In this document: one piece after another, positions 1 through 5,628 of the stretch
Layout of the letters: every line of letters starts with the position of its first letter
How positions within the stretch are numbered: the first letter of the stretch is position 1
Assembly (NCBI GenBank): GCA_005239585.1
Contig: SBBU01000240.1
Coordinates: forward strand, 1 to 5,896
Source of the DNA: Planctomycetaceae bacterium
GTDB lineage: Bacteria > Planctomycetota > MHYJ01 > SBBU01
Reading direction: 5' to 3'
Length of the DNA: 5,896 nt
Position numbers and translations under genes: made by a program
The notes under the pieces: model-generated
Told to the model about the DNA's origin: nothing
What the model saw: only the letters and a program-made list of their open reading frames with translations
The model's database searches: none

Positions 1-31
1 GCTTGGCAAGATCTATTCCCATATTTAACAT
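1..31 (-). CDS. Start of a probable IS110-type transposase, cut by window edge
   Basis: Only ten codons are inside the window, reading M-L-N-M-G-I-D-L-A-K. A GGAGG Shine-Dalgarno (positions 39-43) sits 7 bases upstream of the ATG, so a real gene start is well supported. The G-I-D-L-A-K opening is the usual beginning of IS110/IS1111-family DEDD transposases, where the Asp is the first catalytic residue of a RuvC-like fold. Other RNase H/actin-fold proteins also begin G-I-D-L, but the following A-K favours IS110. Only 71 bases separate it from the stop of the anti-sigma gene. A TATGAT (63-68) in that gap could be a -10 box, but no good -35 partner is seen. The gene start is fairly sure; the family assignment rests on six residues. 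Confidence 0.5.
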   Translation of the reverse strand, partial: MLNMGIDLAK

Positions 32-38
32 GGCTACG

Positions 39-43
39 CCTCC
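39..43 (-). promoter_or_regulatory. Shine-Dalgarno of the edge gene
   Basis: The minus strand reads GGAGG followed by CGTAGCC and ATG (29-31). The 7-base spacing is ideal, and this is the main evidence that a gene starts here despite only ten visible codons. Confidence 0.65.
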
Positions 44-102
44 ATAAAATAGTTTTCTTCTTATCATATCAGGCGCAGCCCGTTACATATAATCACTAGT
101 CA

Positions 103-2619
103 TTACCTCTGATGATCTGGATATCTTTGCGGGAAGAACTCCTTCTCTTCCTTCCTCAGCTCACTAGGCCATTTATTTGGAAACTCTTTTTCGGGTGGAT
201 AAGACATACACTCTTTACACCAAGATTGACTGTGCGCAGTACATGTTACCACCACCATTTTCTTTTTCTCTTCTTTCGTTTTGCGGAAACATTCCTGACA
301 GACACTCCACTTGCCATGTTTCTTGCACTGCATGTTACTAGCCGTGTATATTCTAAAACATTGATCACATTCCTTTTTACTATGCTCTTTACAGCTTGTA
401 ACAAAGACCGCCTTGTCCTTGTTCTCCACAACGAAACATTCCTCGCAGTACCTTTTCGTGTGGCTCCGGCAAATGTCTTTATTCATTATCTCCTTATTTA
501 TAGTTTCCTCACACTCTGAACACTCGTCTCTTTTTTTGTCATGGGCAACGCATTCATAATGAGGGATAGTGTACTCAACCTCCTGCACTTTAAAACAGTT
601 GTTACATTCTTTTACACTGTGCTTTGTGCACAGTACATTAGTCTTGGTAGAGATAGGCGGATTTGTCGGTGGTTTCGGAGGATCGACTAGGACGTGCGAA
701 GGGTTGGTTAATGCAAGCATTGCCTGCTCCAGCCAGTGTTTAGCGGTCTTGTCCAATTCTTTCTTCAACGCCGCTTCCACCACTTGCGTTGCCTTTGCCA
801 CAAGCTCCTTTGGCCAAGTCTTCAAAGCTGCAAGCTTTGCCAGTGTCAACGCCGCGTACCAACGGACACCGACTAGGGGGTCTTCAAGCACGTCTATTAC
901 CGCAAGCGCCGCCTCTTCGGCCTCTTTGGATTTGAGGTTAGATGCGACATGGCTTAACGCAAACGCCGCACACTGTCGTAGTTCCCCATCTTTATGCGCC
1001 AGCACTCCGATGTAAAACCAGGCATGTTCAACCTTTGGTCTTTCCTTCTGACTCTCTTGAATATCTACAGTGCAGTCGCTTTTCTTAGTTGGCTCTTTAC
1101 CTTTTTTTGATTTTCTGCAATGCCAGCATATCTTGAGATCTTTGGCGCAGTCTTTGCATAACAAGTGGTGGAGGTGTCCACCAGCCTCAAATCTTTTGCT
1201 ACACACATAACAAGGGCCTTGGCTGCTTTGGCCATTATCCTTTTCTAATTCACAGCAGTCATCATCTTTGTGTTCACCATTTCTCCATATGTGTTTGTAC
1301 CCGATGGCTCTTTCAAAGAACCACTTGCAACGGTCTGCAATGCTTTCTGAAGTGCAGTCGTTGCATGTTTTTTTGTGAATCTCAAGCACTGGTTTTGAAT
1401 CAAGCTTTTGTCCGACAAGGATTTTTCCGCATAGATTGCATACACCCTCTTGCTCGGCGGTTCGTTTGCAGGCGAATCTCATACAACCGGTAGGACATCC
1501 AGTACCGGGTTCAAAATCATGTCCACCTCCTTTGAGTTCACCTCCTTTGCAAAACTTACATTTGAAGCTGCCATGTAGCACTTTGCTGGCATGTCCTCCT
1601 TTCTCAATTTGTTTCATCACTAAACAGTCATTATCTTGGTGCTTTATTAAAAGTTCTTTGTATAGTTTTTCCGTCTCTTTATTATCTAGTTGAACCTTGG
1701 ATGCAGGATCCACAATTGCTTTAAGCTGCTTTTGAATAATATCTTCCTTTAGTAGTTCCACTGCTAGGGCGCGCTTGCCTTCGAGGCTCAAAAGATCTGG
1801 GTTTTCTTTGAGCTTCGCGCTGACGAAATCGAACCACTCTGATTTTTCCTTTTGCGCGAGCTCTTTGAGCAGTGCCGCCACGTTTTCCTTTTCCTGTGAG
1901 CTGAGTTTCGTCGGCGCATTATCCTGCACTACGTATGCAGTCTCAAACGCTTCCACCAACGCTGTGCCCTGTGCATTTGTGACCTGCACAATCCCTGCCA
2001 GTACCATTACCGTCATTAATTTTTTCATATCTTTTCCTCCGCTATCAGTGTTTACCCTAAACTTTGTGCCTAGAACTTTGATTTCTGCAATGTCGGTTCT
2101 GACCACAAATGGTTTCGCTGACTGCTTTTCCACTTGGAACGTGGCTGCTCCTTGATTCAATTTTACGACATGCTCTGTGGTTGCCTTGGCTTTATCCACT
2201 ACAAGTTTTGTCTTTGGCGCTAGCTCCACAAGACTGCGGTTAAAGAGCTTTACTATTCCTTGTTGATCCGCTCCTGTACTAATTTTCCCATCAGAGACAG
2301 TAACCTCACCTGAAACAACCTCCACATCCTTTGGCAATGAAAGTATCGAAATGGCAATTACCAGAATGATGCCCGCAGCGGCTGCGATAGATATCGTTAG
2401 CCATAATTTTGGCCTTGGCTCAATTGGAAGATTAATAGCTCTGCGCGGGCGATCAGACAATGTATCCTTGAGCAACCTGTCCATGGCCTGCCACTCTTTA
2501 TAGATCGAATTGCAACCAACACATGTTGCAAGGTGTGCCTTGAGCTGCTCTAACTCGGATCTGTCGAGCGCTCCATCTATGTTGACCGAAATGATCCTTT
2601 CAATCTCTTCGCACTTCAT
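103..2619 (-). CDS. Transmembrane anti-sigma factor: zf-HC2, FecR, HEAT-like and Cys-rich repeats
   Basis: This is the probable anti-sigma partner of the ECF sigma factor just upstream. Residues 1-60 form a ZAS/zf-HC2 domain (C3, then H29-x3-C33-x2-C36), which in this family binds the sigma factor in the cytoplasm. Basic residues (RPRR, then RPK) precede one membrane helix at about 72-95, indicating N-in topology with the rest outside. A FecR-like beta domain spans about 98-237 (motif VLGTKFRVN at 182-190). After a Lys/Glu-rich helical stretch comes a zone with 20 Cys (332-516), then HEAT-like helices (about 531-640). A Pro-rich linker (647-655) leads to six C-x2-H-x4-6-C-x2-C motifs (664-804) and a charged tail. 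There are 42 Cys in total. Ordinary FecR anti-sigma proteins are about 300-400 residues, so this is far longer. The start has a GGAGG site 6 bases upstream and lies 2 bases after the sigma stop. The sensed signal is unknown; zinc or redox binding is inferred. Confidence 0.85.
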   Translation of the reverse strand: MKCEEIERIISVNIDGALDRSELEQLKAHLATCVGCNSIYKEWQAMDRLLKDTLSDRPRRAINLPIEPRPKLWLTISIAAAAGIILVIAISILSLPKDVEVVSGEVTVSDGKISTGADQQGIVKLFNRSLVELAPKTKLVVDKAKATTEHVVKLNQGAATFQVEKQSAKPFVVRTDIAEIKVLGTKFRVNTDSGGKDMKKLMTVMVLAGIVQVTNAQGTALVEAFETAYVVQDNAPTKLSSQEKENVAALLKELAQKEKSEWFDFVSAKLKENPDLLSLEGKRALAVELLKEDIIQKQLKAIVDPASKVQLDNKETEKLYKELLIKHQDNDCLVMKQIEKGGHASKVLHGSFKCKFCKGGELKGGGHDFEPGTGCPTGCMRFACKRTAEQEGVCNLCGKILVGQKLDSKPVLEIHKKTCNDCTSESIADRCKWFFERAIGYKHIWRNGEHKDDDCCELEKDNGQSSQGPCYVCSKRFEAGGHLHHLLCKDCAKDLKICWHCRKSKKGKEPTKKSDCTVDIQESQKERPKVEHAWFYIGVLAHKDGELRQCAAFALSHVASNLKSKEAEEAALAVIDVLEDPLVGVRWYAALTLAKLAALKTWPKELVAKATQVVEAALKKELDKTAKHWLEQAMLALTNPSHVLVDPPKPPTNPPISTKTNVLCTKHSVKECNNCFKVQEVEYTIPHYECVAHDKKRDECSECEETINKEIMNKDICRSHTKRYCEECFVVENKDKAVFVTSCKEHSKKECDQCFRIYTASNMQCKKHGKWSVCQECFRKTKEEKKKMVVVTCTAHSQSWCKECMSYPPEKEFPNKWPSELRKEEKEFFPQRYPDHQR
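208..630 (-). repeat. Six tandem CxxH...CxxC motifs in the anti-sigma C-terminus
   Basis: These protein-level repeats lie at residues 664-675, 690-703, 717-728, 743-754, 765-777 and 793-804. All have C-x2-H then C-x2-C, with 4, 6, 4, 4, 5 and 4 residues between His and the third Cys. Phe follows the last Cys in four of them. The unit spacing is about 22-28 residues. The CHCC ligand pattern would suit one zinc or iron ion per unit; metal binding is inferred, not shown. Confidence 0.8.
700..1029 (-). other. HEAT-like helical repeats in the anti-sigma protein
   Basis: Residues 531-640 form amphipathic helix pairs with HEAT-type phrases such as LRQCAAFALSHVA (547-559) and DPLVGVRWYAALTLAKLA (580-597). 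Such repeats normally serve as protein-binding scaffolds. They lie between the two Cys-rich regions, which suggests a partner-binding module in the extracytoplasmic part. Confidence 0.65.
1072..1626 (-). other. Central Cys-rich zone of the anti-sigma protein
   Basis: Residues 332-516 hold 20 Cys, mostly as C-x2-C pairs. Two sub-blocks look related. The first is C354-x2-C357, GGGH to H367, C375-x3-C379, C394-x2-C397. The second is C470-x2-C473, GGH to H482, C488-x2-C491, C498-x2-C501. The pattern resembles zinc-ribbon or treble-clef knuckles (for example CNLCGK at 394-399). I do not recognise a named family. Confidence 0.6.
2026..2040 (-). promoter_or_regulatory. Internal Shine-Dalgarno and in-frame ATG inside the anti-sigma gene
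   Basis: The minus strand reads GGAGG, AAAAGAT, then ATG at codon 198, in frame with the anti-sigma gene. The spacing is 7 bases, as good as the gene's own start. The product would begin MKKLMTVMVLAGIVQVTNA followed by QG, which has the charged start, hydrophobic core and T-N-A end of a signal peptide. The same residues also fit the last strands of the FecR domain, so the resemblance may be accidental. Use as a second start is unproven. Confidence 0.3.
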
Positions 2620-2621
2620 TA

Positions 2622-3173
2622 TTAACCTCCCATAAGATTCCTGAGATCAGGCATATTATCTCTAAATGACTGGCGAGCCCTGAAGAGTAATGACTCGACA
2701 CTACTAACTGATTCTCCCATTCGATCTGCAATCTCTGAATAGGAAAGCCCTTCAACGTACCTCAACGATAATACCAAGCGGTATTTCTCCGACAGTCTAC
2801 CGAGTCCCTTGAATACAAGGGCTGTACGCTCGGAAGCAATTAGATTCTGCTCCGGCACATCTTGAGAAATATGATCACTAAATCTTGAGGGGAGCTTTCT
2901 CTTTCTAGCTAGTCTTTTTGCAACCTTCCACGCGATGCCGCAGAGCCAAGCTGCTAGTCGATCTACGGATCTCAAGCTATTGAGGGATTTGTATGCTATA
3001 AGAAATGTTTCCTGCGTAACGTCTTCAGAGAGATCAGGATCTGAGCAAGCCACAAGGGCACTTGCATAGACACGTTTTTGATATAGGGCTGCAAGGGAGC
3101 TAAAGGCCTCCCGATCACCGTTCTTCGCCCTAATGAGAAGTTCAGCTGCGGCATCTAATTGCTCTGTCATCAT
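2622..3173 (-). CDS. ECF-type (group IV) RNA polymerase sigma factor
   Basis: This 183-residue protein directs RNA polymerase to a dedicated promoter set. The sigma-2 region spans about 10-95, with the core-binding helix DVTQETFLIAYK (51-62) and the following W76/W82 helix typical of the -10 reading region. A short linker follows, then sigma-4 at about 117-175 with LSEKYRLVLSLRYVEGLSYS (127-146) and a helix-turn-helix ending SSVESLLFRARQSF (157-170). There is no C-terminal extension; the length is typical of ECF factors. It has two adjacent start ATGs (3171-3173 and 3168-3170) with no Shine-Dalgarno before either. A sigma70-like promoter lies 58 bases upstream, and a TATAAT abuts the start. 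The next gene, 2 bases downstream, is a zf-HC2 anti-sigma factor, which is the expected inhibitor. The target genes cannot be told from the window. Confidence 0.92.
   Translation of the reverse strand: MMTEQLDAAAELLIRAKNGDREAFSSLAALYQKRVYASALVACSDPDLSEDVTQETFLIAYKSLNSLRSVDRLAAWLCGIAWKVAKRLARKRKLPSRFSDHISQDVPEQNLIASERTALVFKGLGRLSEKYRLVLSLRYVEGLSYSEIADRMGESVSSVESLLFRARQSFRDNMPDLRNLMGG
2626..2630 (-). promoter_or_regulatory. Shine-Dalgarno of the anti-sigma gene, inside the sigma gene end
   Basis: GGAGG lies 6 bases before the ATG at 2619 and overlaps the last two codons (Gly-Gly) of the sigma gene, whose TAA is at 2622-2624. This arrangement implies translational coupling, which would keep sigma and anti-sigma amounts matched. 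Confidence 0.8.
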
Positions 3174-3177
3174 CGCT

Positions 3178-3206
3178 ATTATAGCAGTGCATCCACGCCC
3201 TTAAAA
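3178..3206 (-). promoter_or_regulatory. Possible leaderless promoter at the sigma gene start
   Basis: A perfect TATAAT (3178-3183) ends 4 bases before the first sigma ATG. Seventeen bases further upstream is TTTTAA (3201-3206), only three of six matches to TTGACA. Transcription starting about 7 bases past the -10 would begin at the double ATG itself, giving a leaderless mRNA. The absence of a Shine-Dalgarno is consistent with this. The -35 is weak, so confidence is low. Confidence 0.35.
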
Positions 3207-3220
3207 CTTGCGCGCATAAA

Positions 3221-3250
3221 TGCAAGAGGTTTTATAAATCCACTCTTGCA
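3221..3250. promoter_or_regulatory. Operator-like dyad TGCAAGAG-N14-CTCTTGCA
   Basis: A perfect 8-bp inverted repeat (3221-3228 and 3243-3250) with a 14-base centre. The centre contains the TATAAA -10 box of the upstream sigma promoter, so a bound dimer would cover the RNA polymerase site. As a hairpin it has a rather long loop and no U-run, so an operator is more likely than a terminator. A further copy of the octamer lies at 3375-3382. Confidence 0.4.
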
Positions 3251-3259
3251 ATATGACAA
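3231..3259 (-). promoter_or_regulatory. Sigma70-like promoter for the sigma/anti-sigma operon
   Basis: TTGTCA (3254-3259), a 17-base spacer and TATAAA (3231-3236): five of six matches in each box with optimal spacing. It would give a leader of about 50 bases before the sigma ATG. This is the best promoter I see in the window. Confidence 0.6.
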
Positions 3260-3374
3260 AAGATGATTGCCGATCAGTGGAATAACCTAAAATAGGGTAG
3301 ATCTGGGAGCTTACTCGTTCACCAGTTTTTTCACGCATGCTGTTGAGGCTAAAGAACACAAACCCTTAATGTGC

Positions 3375-3382
3375 CTCTTGCA
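3375..3382. repeat. Additional TGCAAGAG octamer in the sigma upstream gap
   Basis: The octamer reads TGCAAGAG on the minus strand, and its first nine bases TGCAAGAGG match the low-coordinate dyad arm (3221-3229) read on the plus strand. It lies about 125 bases upstream of the dyad and could be an accessory binding half-site. A single 8-mer is weak evidence. Confidence 0.2.
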
Positions 3383-3407
3383 GGACCAGTCTTATGTCAA
3401 TCCTAGG

Positions 3408-3428
3408 AAAAAAGCCTTCCCATAGCTT
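3408..3428 (-). terminator. Weak hairpin with T-run after the permease gene
   Basis: On the minus strand AAGC (3425-3428) can pair with GCTT (3412-3415), followed by a run of six T (3408-3413). The stem is only 4 bp with a 9-base loop, so this is a poor intrinsic terminator. It is listed because it lies 15 bases past the permease stop. Confidence 0.2.
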
Positions 3429-3442
3429 GTGGTGGGGCGACT

Positions 3443-4789
3443 TTACTTTTTTAGCGCATGCCAGATGAAAAATATTGGATAGCCTGCGGCAATTGCTACA
3501 ATTCGAAGCCCGGTTTGCTCCGGGTTTACTGCTACTGCATTGATTATCATACATGTCGATATCATGAAGAAGGCTAGTGGTACAATAGGGTAGAGAAATA
3601 CCTTGTAAGGTCGAGGTGCATCAGGGTCGGTTTTCCTAAAGATAAAGATAGTACAGGCCCCAGCGATGTAAAAGATCCACATTGTAAATGTAAAGTCGCC
3701 TATCAGGTCTTCAAAGCTTGGATTCCAAGCTATGAGGAGGGATGCTATGGTCCCCTGTATTATGAGGGCTGTAATTGGGCTAGAAAATTTGCTGTGCTTG
3801 GTACCTAGGAATCCGAATGTTAGTTTGTCGTTAGACATGGCATAGACAACTCTTGCGCCTGTAAGGATCGTGCCGTTGGTGGTGCCCAGAACTGAAATAA
3901 TAATTGCAATTGTTATAAGGAGGGCAAACTGATTTCCGATACATAAGCCTATAGTATCATGTGCCACACTCTTTGACGCCTTGAGTGCGGCTGGCTGAAG
4001 GGTATACATATATGCAAGGTTGGCCAGCACGTAAATTACAGTCACGATTGCTAGTCCGATGATGAGTGCCCTCGGCACATTTTTCTGCGGTTCTTTTATT
4101 TCACCTGCAACATAAGTGGTGTCGACCCAGCCATCGTATGACCACAAAACGCCAACTATCCCGGCGGCCAAGGCGGCAAAAAATGTCTTGTCACCTGTAG
4201 TATGGAAATCAAAAAATGGCTCAATGTGAATAAAACTTCCCTTTGCGATCGCAAAGACTAGGCCAATAATGACAATAAGGGCAAGCATCTTAATGGCAGT
4301 GCATATTTTCATAACAAGGCTTCCCCATTGCACACCGAGGATGTTAGTCAGAGTAAGCAATACAATAGTTGATATTGAGACTATTCTGATATCTAGTGTT
4401 AAACCGAGTGCCCTATTGGTGAACTCTGCCACTACGAGCGCTAGCCCGCCTATGCTTGCTGGTCTCAGTAAGATCAGCTGGGCCCAGCCAAATGTAAAGG
4501 CAGTGCTCTTCCCATATGCCTTGTGAAGATAAACATATAGTCCGCCGGTTCTGGGGAACATTGCTGTGAGCTCTGCAAAGGTCAAGCTTCCAAGTAGTAC
4601 AAGAAATCCTACAGAGATCCATAGCGTCAGGGCGGGGCCGAGTGATATGAATGGTTGAGCTACGTTACCCGGTGTTCGAAAGATCCCGGAGCCGATCATC
4701 GCGCCGATGGTAAGCGCCAGCCCATCCCATAATCCTAGGATACGAGGGAGTTCCTGCCTATTTTGTTCCGGCTGGTTTTGCTCAGTCAT
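3443..4789 (-). CDS. APC-superfamily amino-acid permease
   Basis: An inner-membrane secondary transporter of about 448 residues with roughly 12 predicted membrane helices, the usual size for the APC family. Diagnostic features (numbered from a TTG codon just before the ATG) are the helix-1 unwinding motif GAMIGSGIF (30-38), YDGW in helix 6 (219-222), the loop GEIKEPQKNVPRAL (230-243) and RKTDPDAPRPYKV (386-398) before the last helices. Together these resemble the LAT/serine-threonine exchanger-like branch, which moves neutral amino acids; the substrate cannot be read from sequence. I chose ATG at 4787-4789; TTG at 4790-4792 is also in frame. No Shine-Dalgarno is at proper distance (TAAGGAGAGG at 4827-4836 is too far). 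It follows recO by 67 bases and shows no obvious functional link to recO or the sigma pair. Confidence 0.9.
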   Translation of the reverse strand: MTEQNQPEQNRQELPRILGLWDGLALTIGAMIGSGIFRTPGNVAQPFISLGPALTLWISVGFLVLLGSLTFAELTAMFPRTGGLYVYLHKAYGKSTAFTFGWAQLILLRPASIGGLALVVAEFTNRALGLTLDIRIVSISTIVLLTLTNILGVQWGSLVMKICTAIKMLALIVIIGLVFAIAKGSFIHIEPFFDFHTTGDKTFFAALAAGIVGVLWSYDGWVDTTYVAGEIKEPQKNVPRALIIGLAIVTVIYVLANLAYMYTLQPAALKASKSVAHDTIGLCIGNQFALLITIAIIISVLGTTNGTILTGARVVYAMSNDKLTFGFLGTKHSKFSSPITALIIQGTIASLLIAWNPSFEDLIGDFTFTMWIFYIAGACTIFIFRKTDPDAPRPYKVFLYPIVPLAFFMISTCMIINAVAVNPEQTGLRIVAIAAGYPIFFIWHALKK

Positions 4790-4849
4790 CAAGGCGTGTG
4801 AATTAACAGTTTATCCGTGGTCCTGTCCTCTCCTTACCCAAACTATGAA

Positions 4850-4872
4850 GAGGTATTTAATATAAATACCTC
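4850..4872. repeat. Perfect 10-bp hairpin over the recO stop codon
   Basis: GAGGTATTTA (4850-4859) and TAAATACCTC (4863-4872) pair perfectly around a 3-base loop. The stem takes in the last four recO codons and its TAA (4857-4859). The bases after it on the minus strand are TTCATAG, not a U-run. It may be a transcript-end or stability element rather than a classical terminator. Confidence 0.4.
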
Positions 4873-5489
4873 GATATTGTCAATAATTTTTTGCCGGTGA
4901 TGAAGGAGATGTGATAGTCAAGAAGGTCCCTTGTCTTTTGCTTTTCTAGAGGAGATGTGGCTGCAAATTCCCCGTCTTGAAGCCTCTTTAACACCTGTGT
5001 CTCAACCAGCATTGGTACCGGCCCTCTAGTCCTGCATTTCAGGCATATGGCCCCGCCATCTCGTGTCGAAAAGTACGAGTTCTCACCAGTTATCTGTGTT
5101 TTACAATAACCGCACTCTGTAAACCTGGGTAGGTAGCCCAGTATCCTGAGGGCCTTGAGTTCAAATCGTGTCACAAGATTGAAGACATCCCCTCCCTTGT
5201 CGAGCGACTCTAACACCCCCTCTATCTCTTCAAATAGCCCGGGATTTTCCTGTCCTTCAATGGTCAGTTCATCGATGAACTGTGCTATATAGTTTGCTGC
5301 AAAGTAGGATGTGATGTTTCGCCTCAAGTTGGAGTAATTTTCAAGGGGCAGGGCAGATGTAAGAATATCTAGGTTGGAAGGACTTTTGTCAATGTTAGTA
5401 ATCTCATAGAGTACGAAGATATCAATGGCGCCCAAAAAAGGGGATTGGTTCCTTTTAGAACCCTTTGCTATGCAGGAGATCTTGCCCAT
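4857..5489 (-). CDS. recO: DNA repair protein RecO (N-terminus extends further upstream)
   Basis: RecO loads RecA onto SSB-coated single-stranded DNA together with RecR in the RecF recombination pathway. From the first ATG (210 residues) the chain shows GKISCIAKGSKRN (2-14), part of the N-terminal OB fold. It then has a helical middle, a four-Cys zinc site (C126-x2-C129 and C149-x2-C152) and the C-terminal helix ending in SRYLY, as in other RecO proteins. The true protein must be longer: codons upstream to 5594 stay open and encode LAISIRKIDFSETSQVLRLY, which is the missing first OB strands. That stretch has no ATG, GTG or TTG in frame, and a TAA lies at 5595-5597. With about 21 extra residues the length (about 231) would be normal for RecO. 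Identity is firm; the start is unresolved. Confidence 0.88.
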   Translation of the reverse strand: MGKISCIAKGSKRNQSPFLGAIDIFVLYEITNIDKSPSNLDILTSALPLENYSNLRRNITSYFAANYIAQFIDELTIEGQENPGLFEEIEGVLESLDKGGDVFNLVTRFELKALRILGYLPRFTECGYCKTQITGENSYFSTRDGGAICLKCRTRGPVPMLVETQVLKRLQDGEFAATSPLEKQKTRDLLDYHISFITGKKLLTISRYLY

Positions 5490-5628
5490 GTTTTTGGTGT
5501 AAAGCCTGAGTACCTGACTTGTCTCTGAAAAATCTATTTTACGAATGGAGATTGCAAGAGTTTTTGTTAATCGTGTGTTAGTTTTGCGTTGATCTTAGGC
5601 AAGCCGTGAGGCTGACATGCTAATTTTT
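5490..5628 (-). other. RecO N-terminal coding extension and short upstream in-frame ORF
   Basis: From 5594 down to 5490 the recO frame is open and carries RecO-like residues, but it can begin only at ATC (5550-5552), ATT (5544-5546) or another rare codon. Upstream, an in-frame ATG (5616-5618) opens a 7-codon reading frame (M-S-A-S-R-L-A) closed by TAA at 5595-5597. No Shine-Dalgarno precedes either. The options are a rare start codon, a point change creating TAA, or a sequence error. TGCAAGAG also occurs at 5553-5560. Confidence 0.5.

Noticed and set aside
246..431. Minus-strand 61-residue Arg-rich frame within the anti-sigma gene
   Set aside because: It is out of frame with the six-motif tail and low in complexity; a frame shadow. 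The same holds for the frame at 1245-1445.
112..2155. Several plus-strand frames of 85-148 residues opposite the anti-sigma gene
   Set aside because: They are antisense shadows of the anti-sigma reading frame, rich in Ser, Cys and Phe, without motifs or ribosome sites.
3201..3338. A 45-codon minus-strand ORF in the gap upstream of the sigma gene (ATG at 3336-3338)
   Set aside because: It has no Shine-Dalgarno, shows no recognisable motif and runs through the predicted promoter and dyad. It is most likely chance.
3378..3400. TTGACA on the minus strand at 3395-3400 as a promoter
   Set aside because: No acceptable -10 box lies 16-18 bases downstream; the closest AT-rich sequence is more than 20 bases away.
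3366..3554. A 62-residue minus-strand frame with several Cys and His
   Set aside because: It overlaps the permease C-terminus in another frame and extends into the gap; there is no start signal. The permease is clearly the coding frame.
4269..4622. Plus- and minus-strand frames of 69-85 residues inside the permease gene
   Set aside because: They are overlapped fully by the well-supported permease frame and have no start signals.
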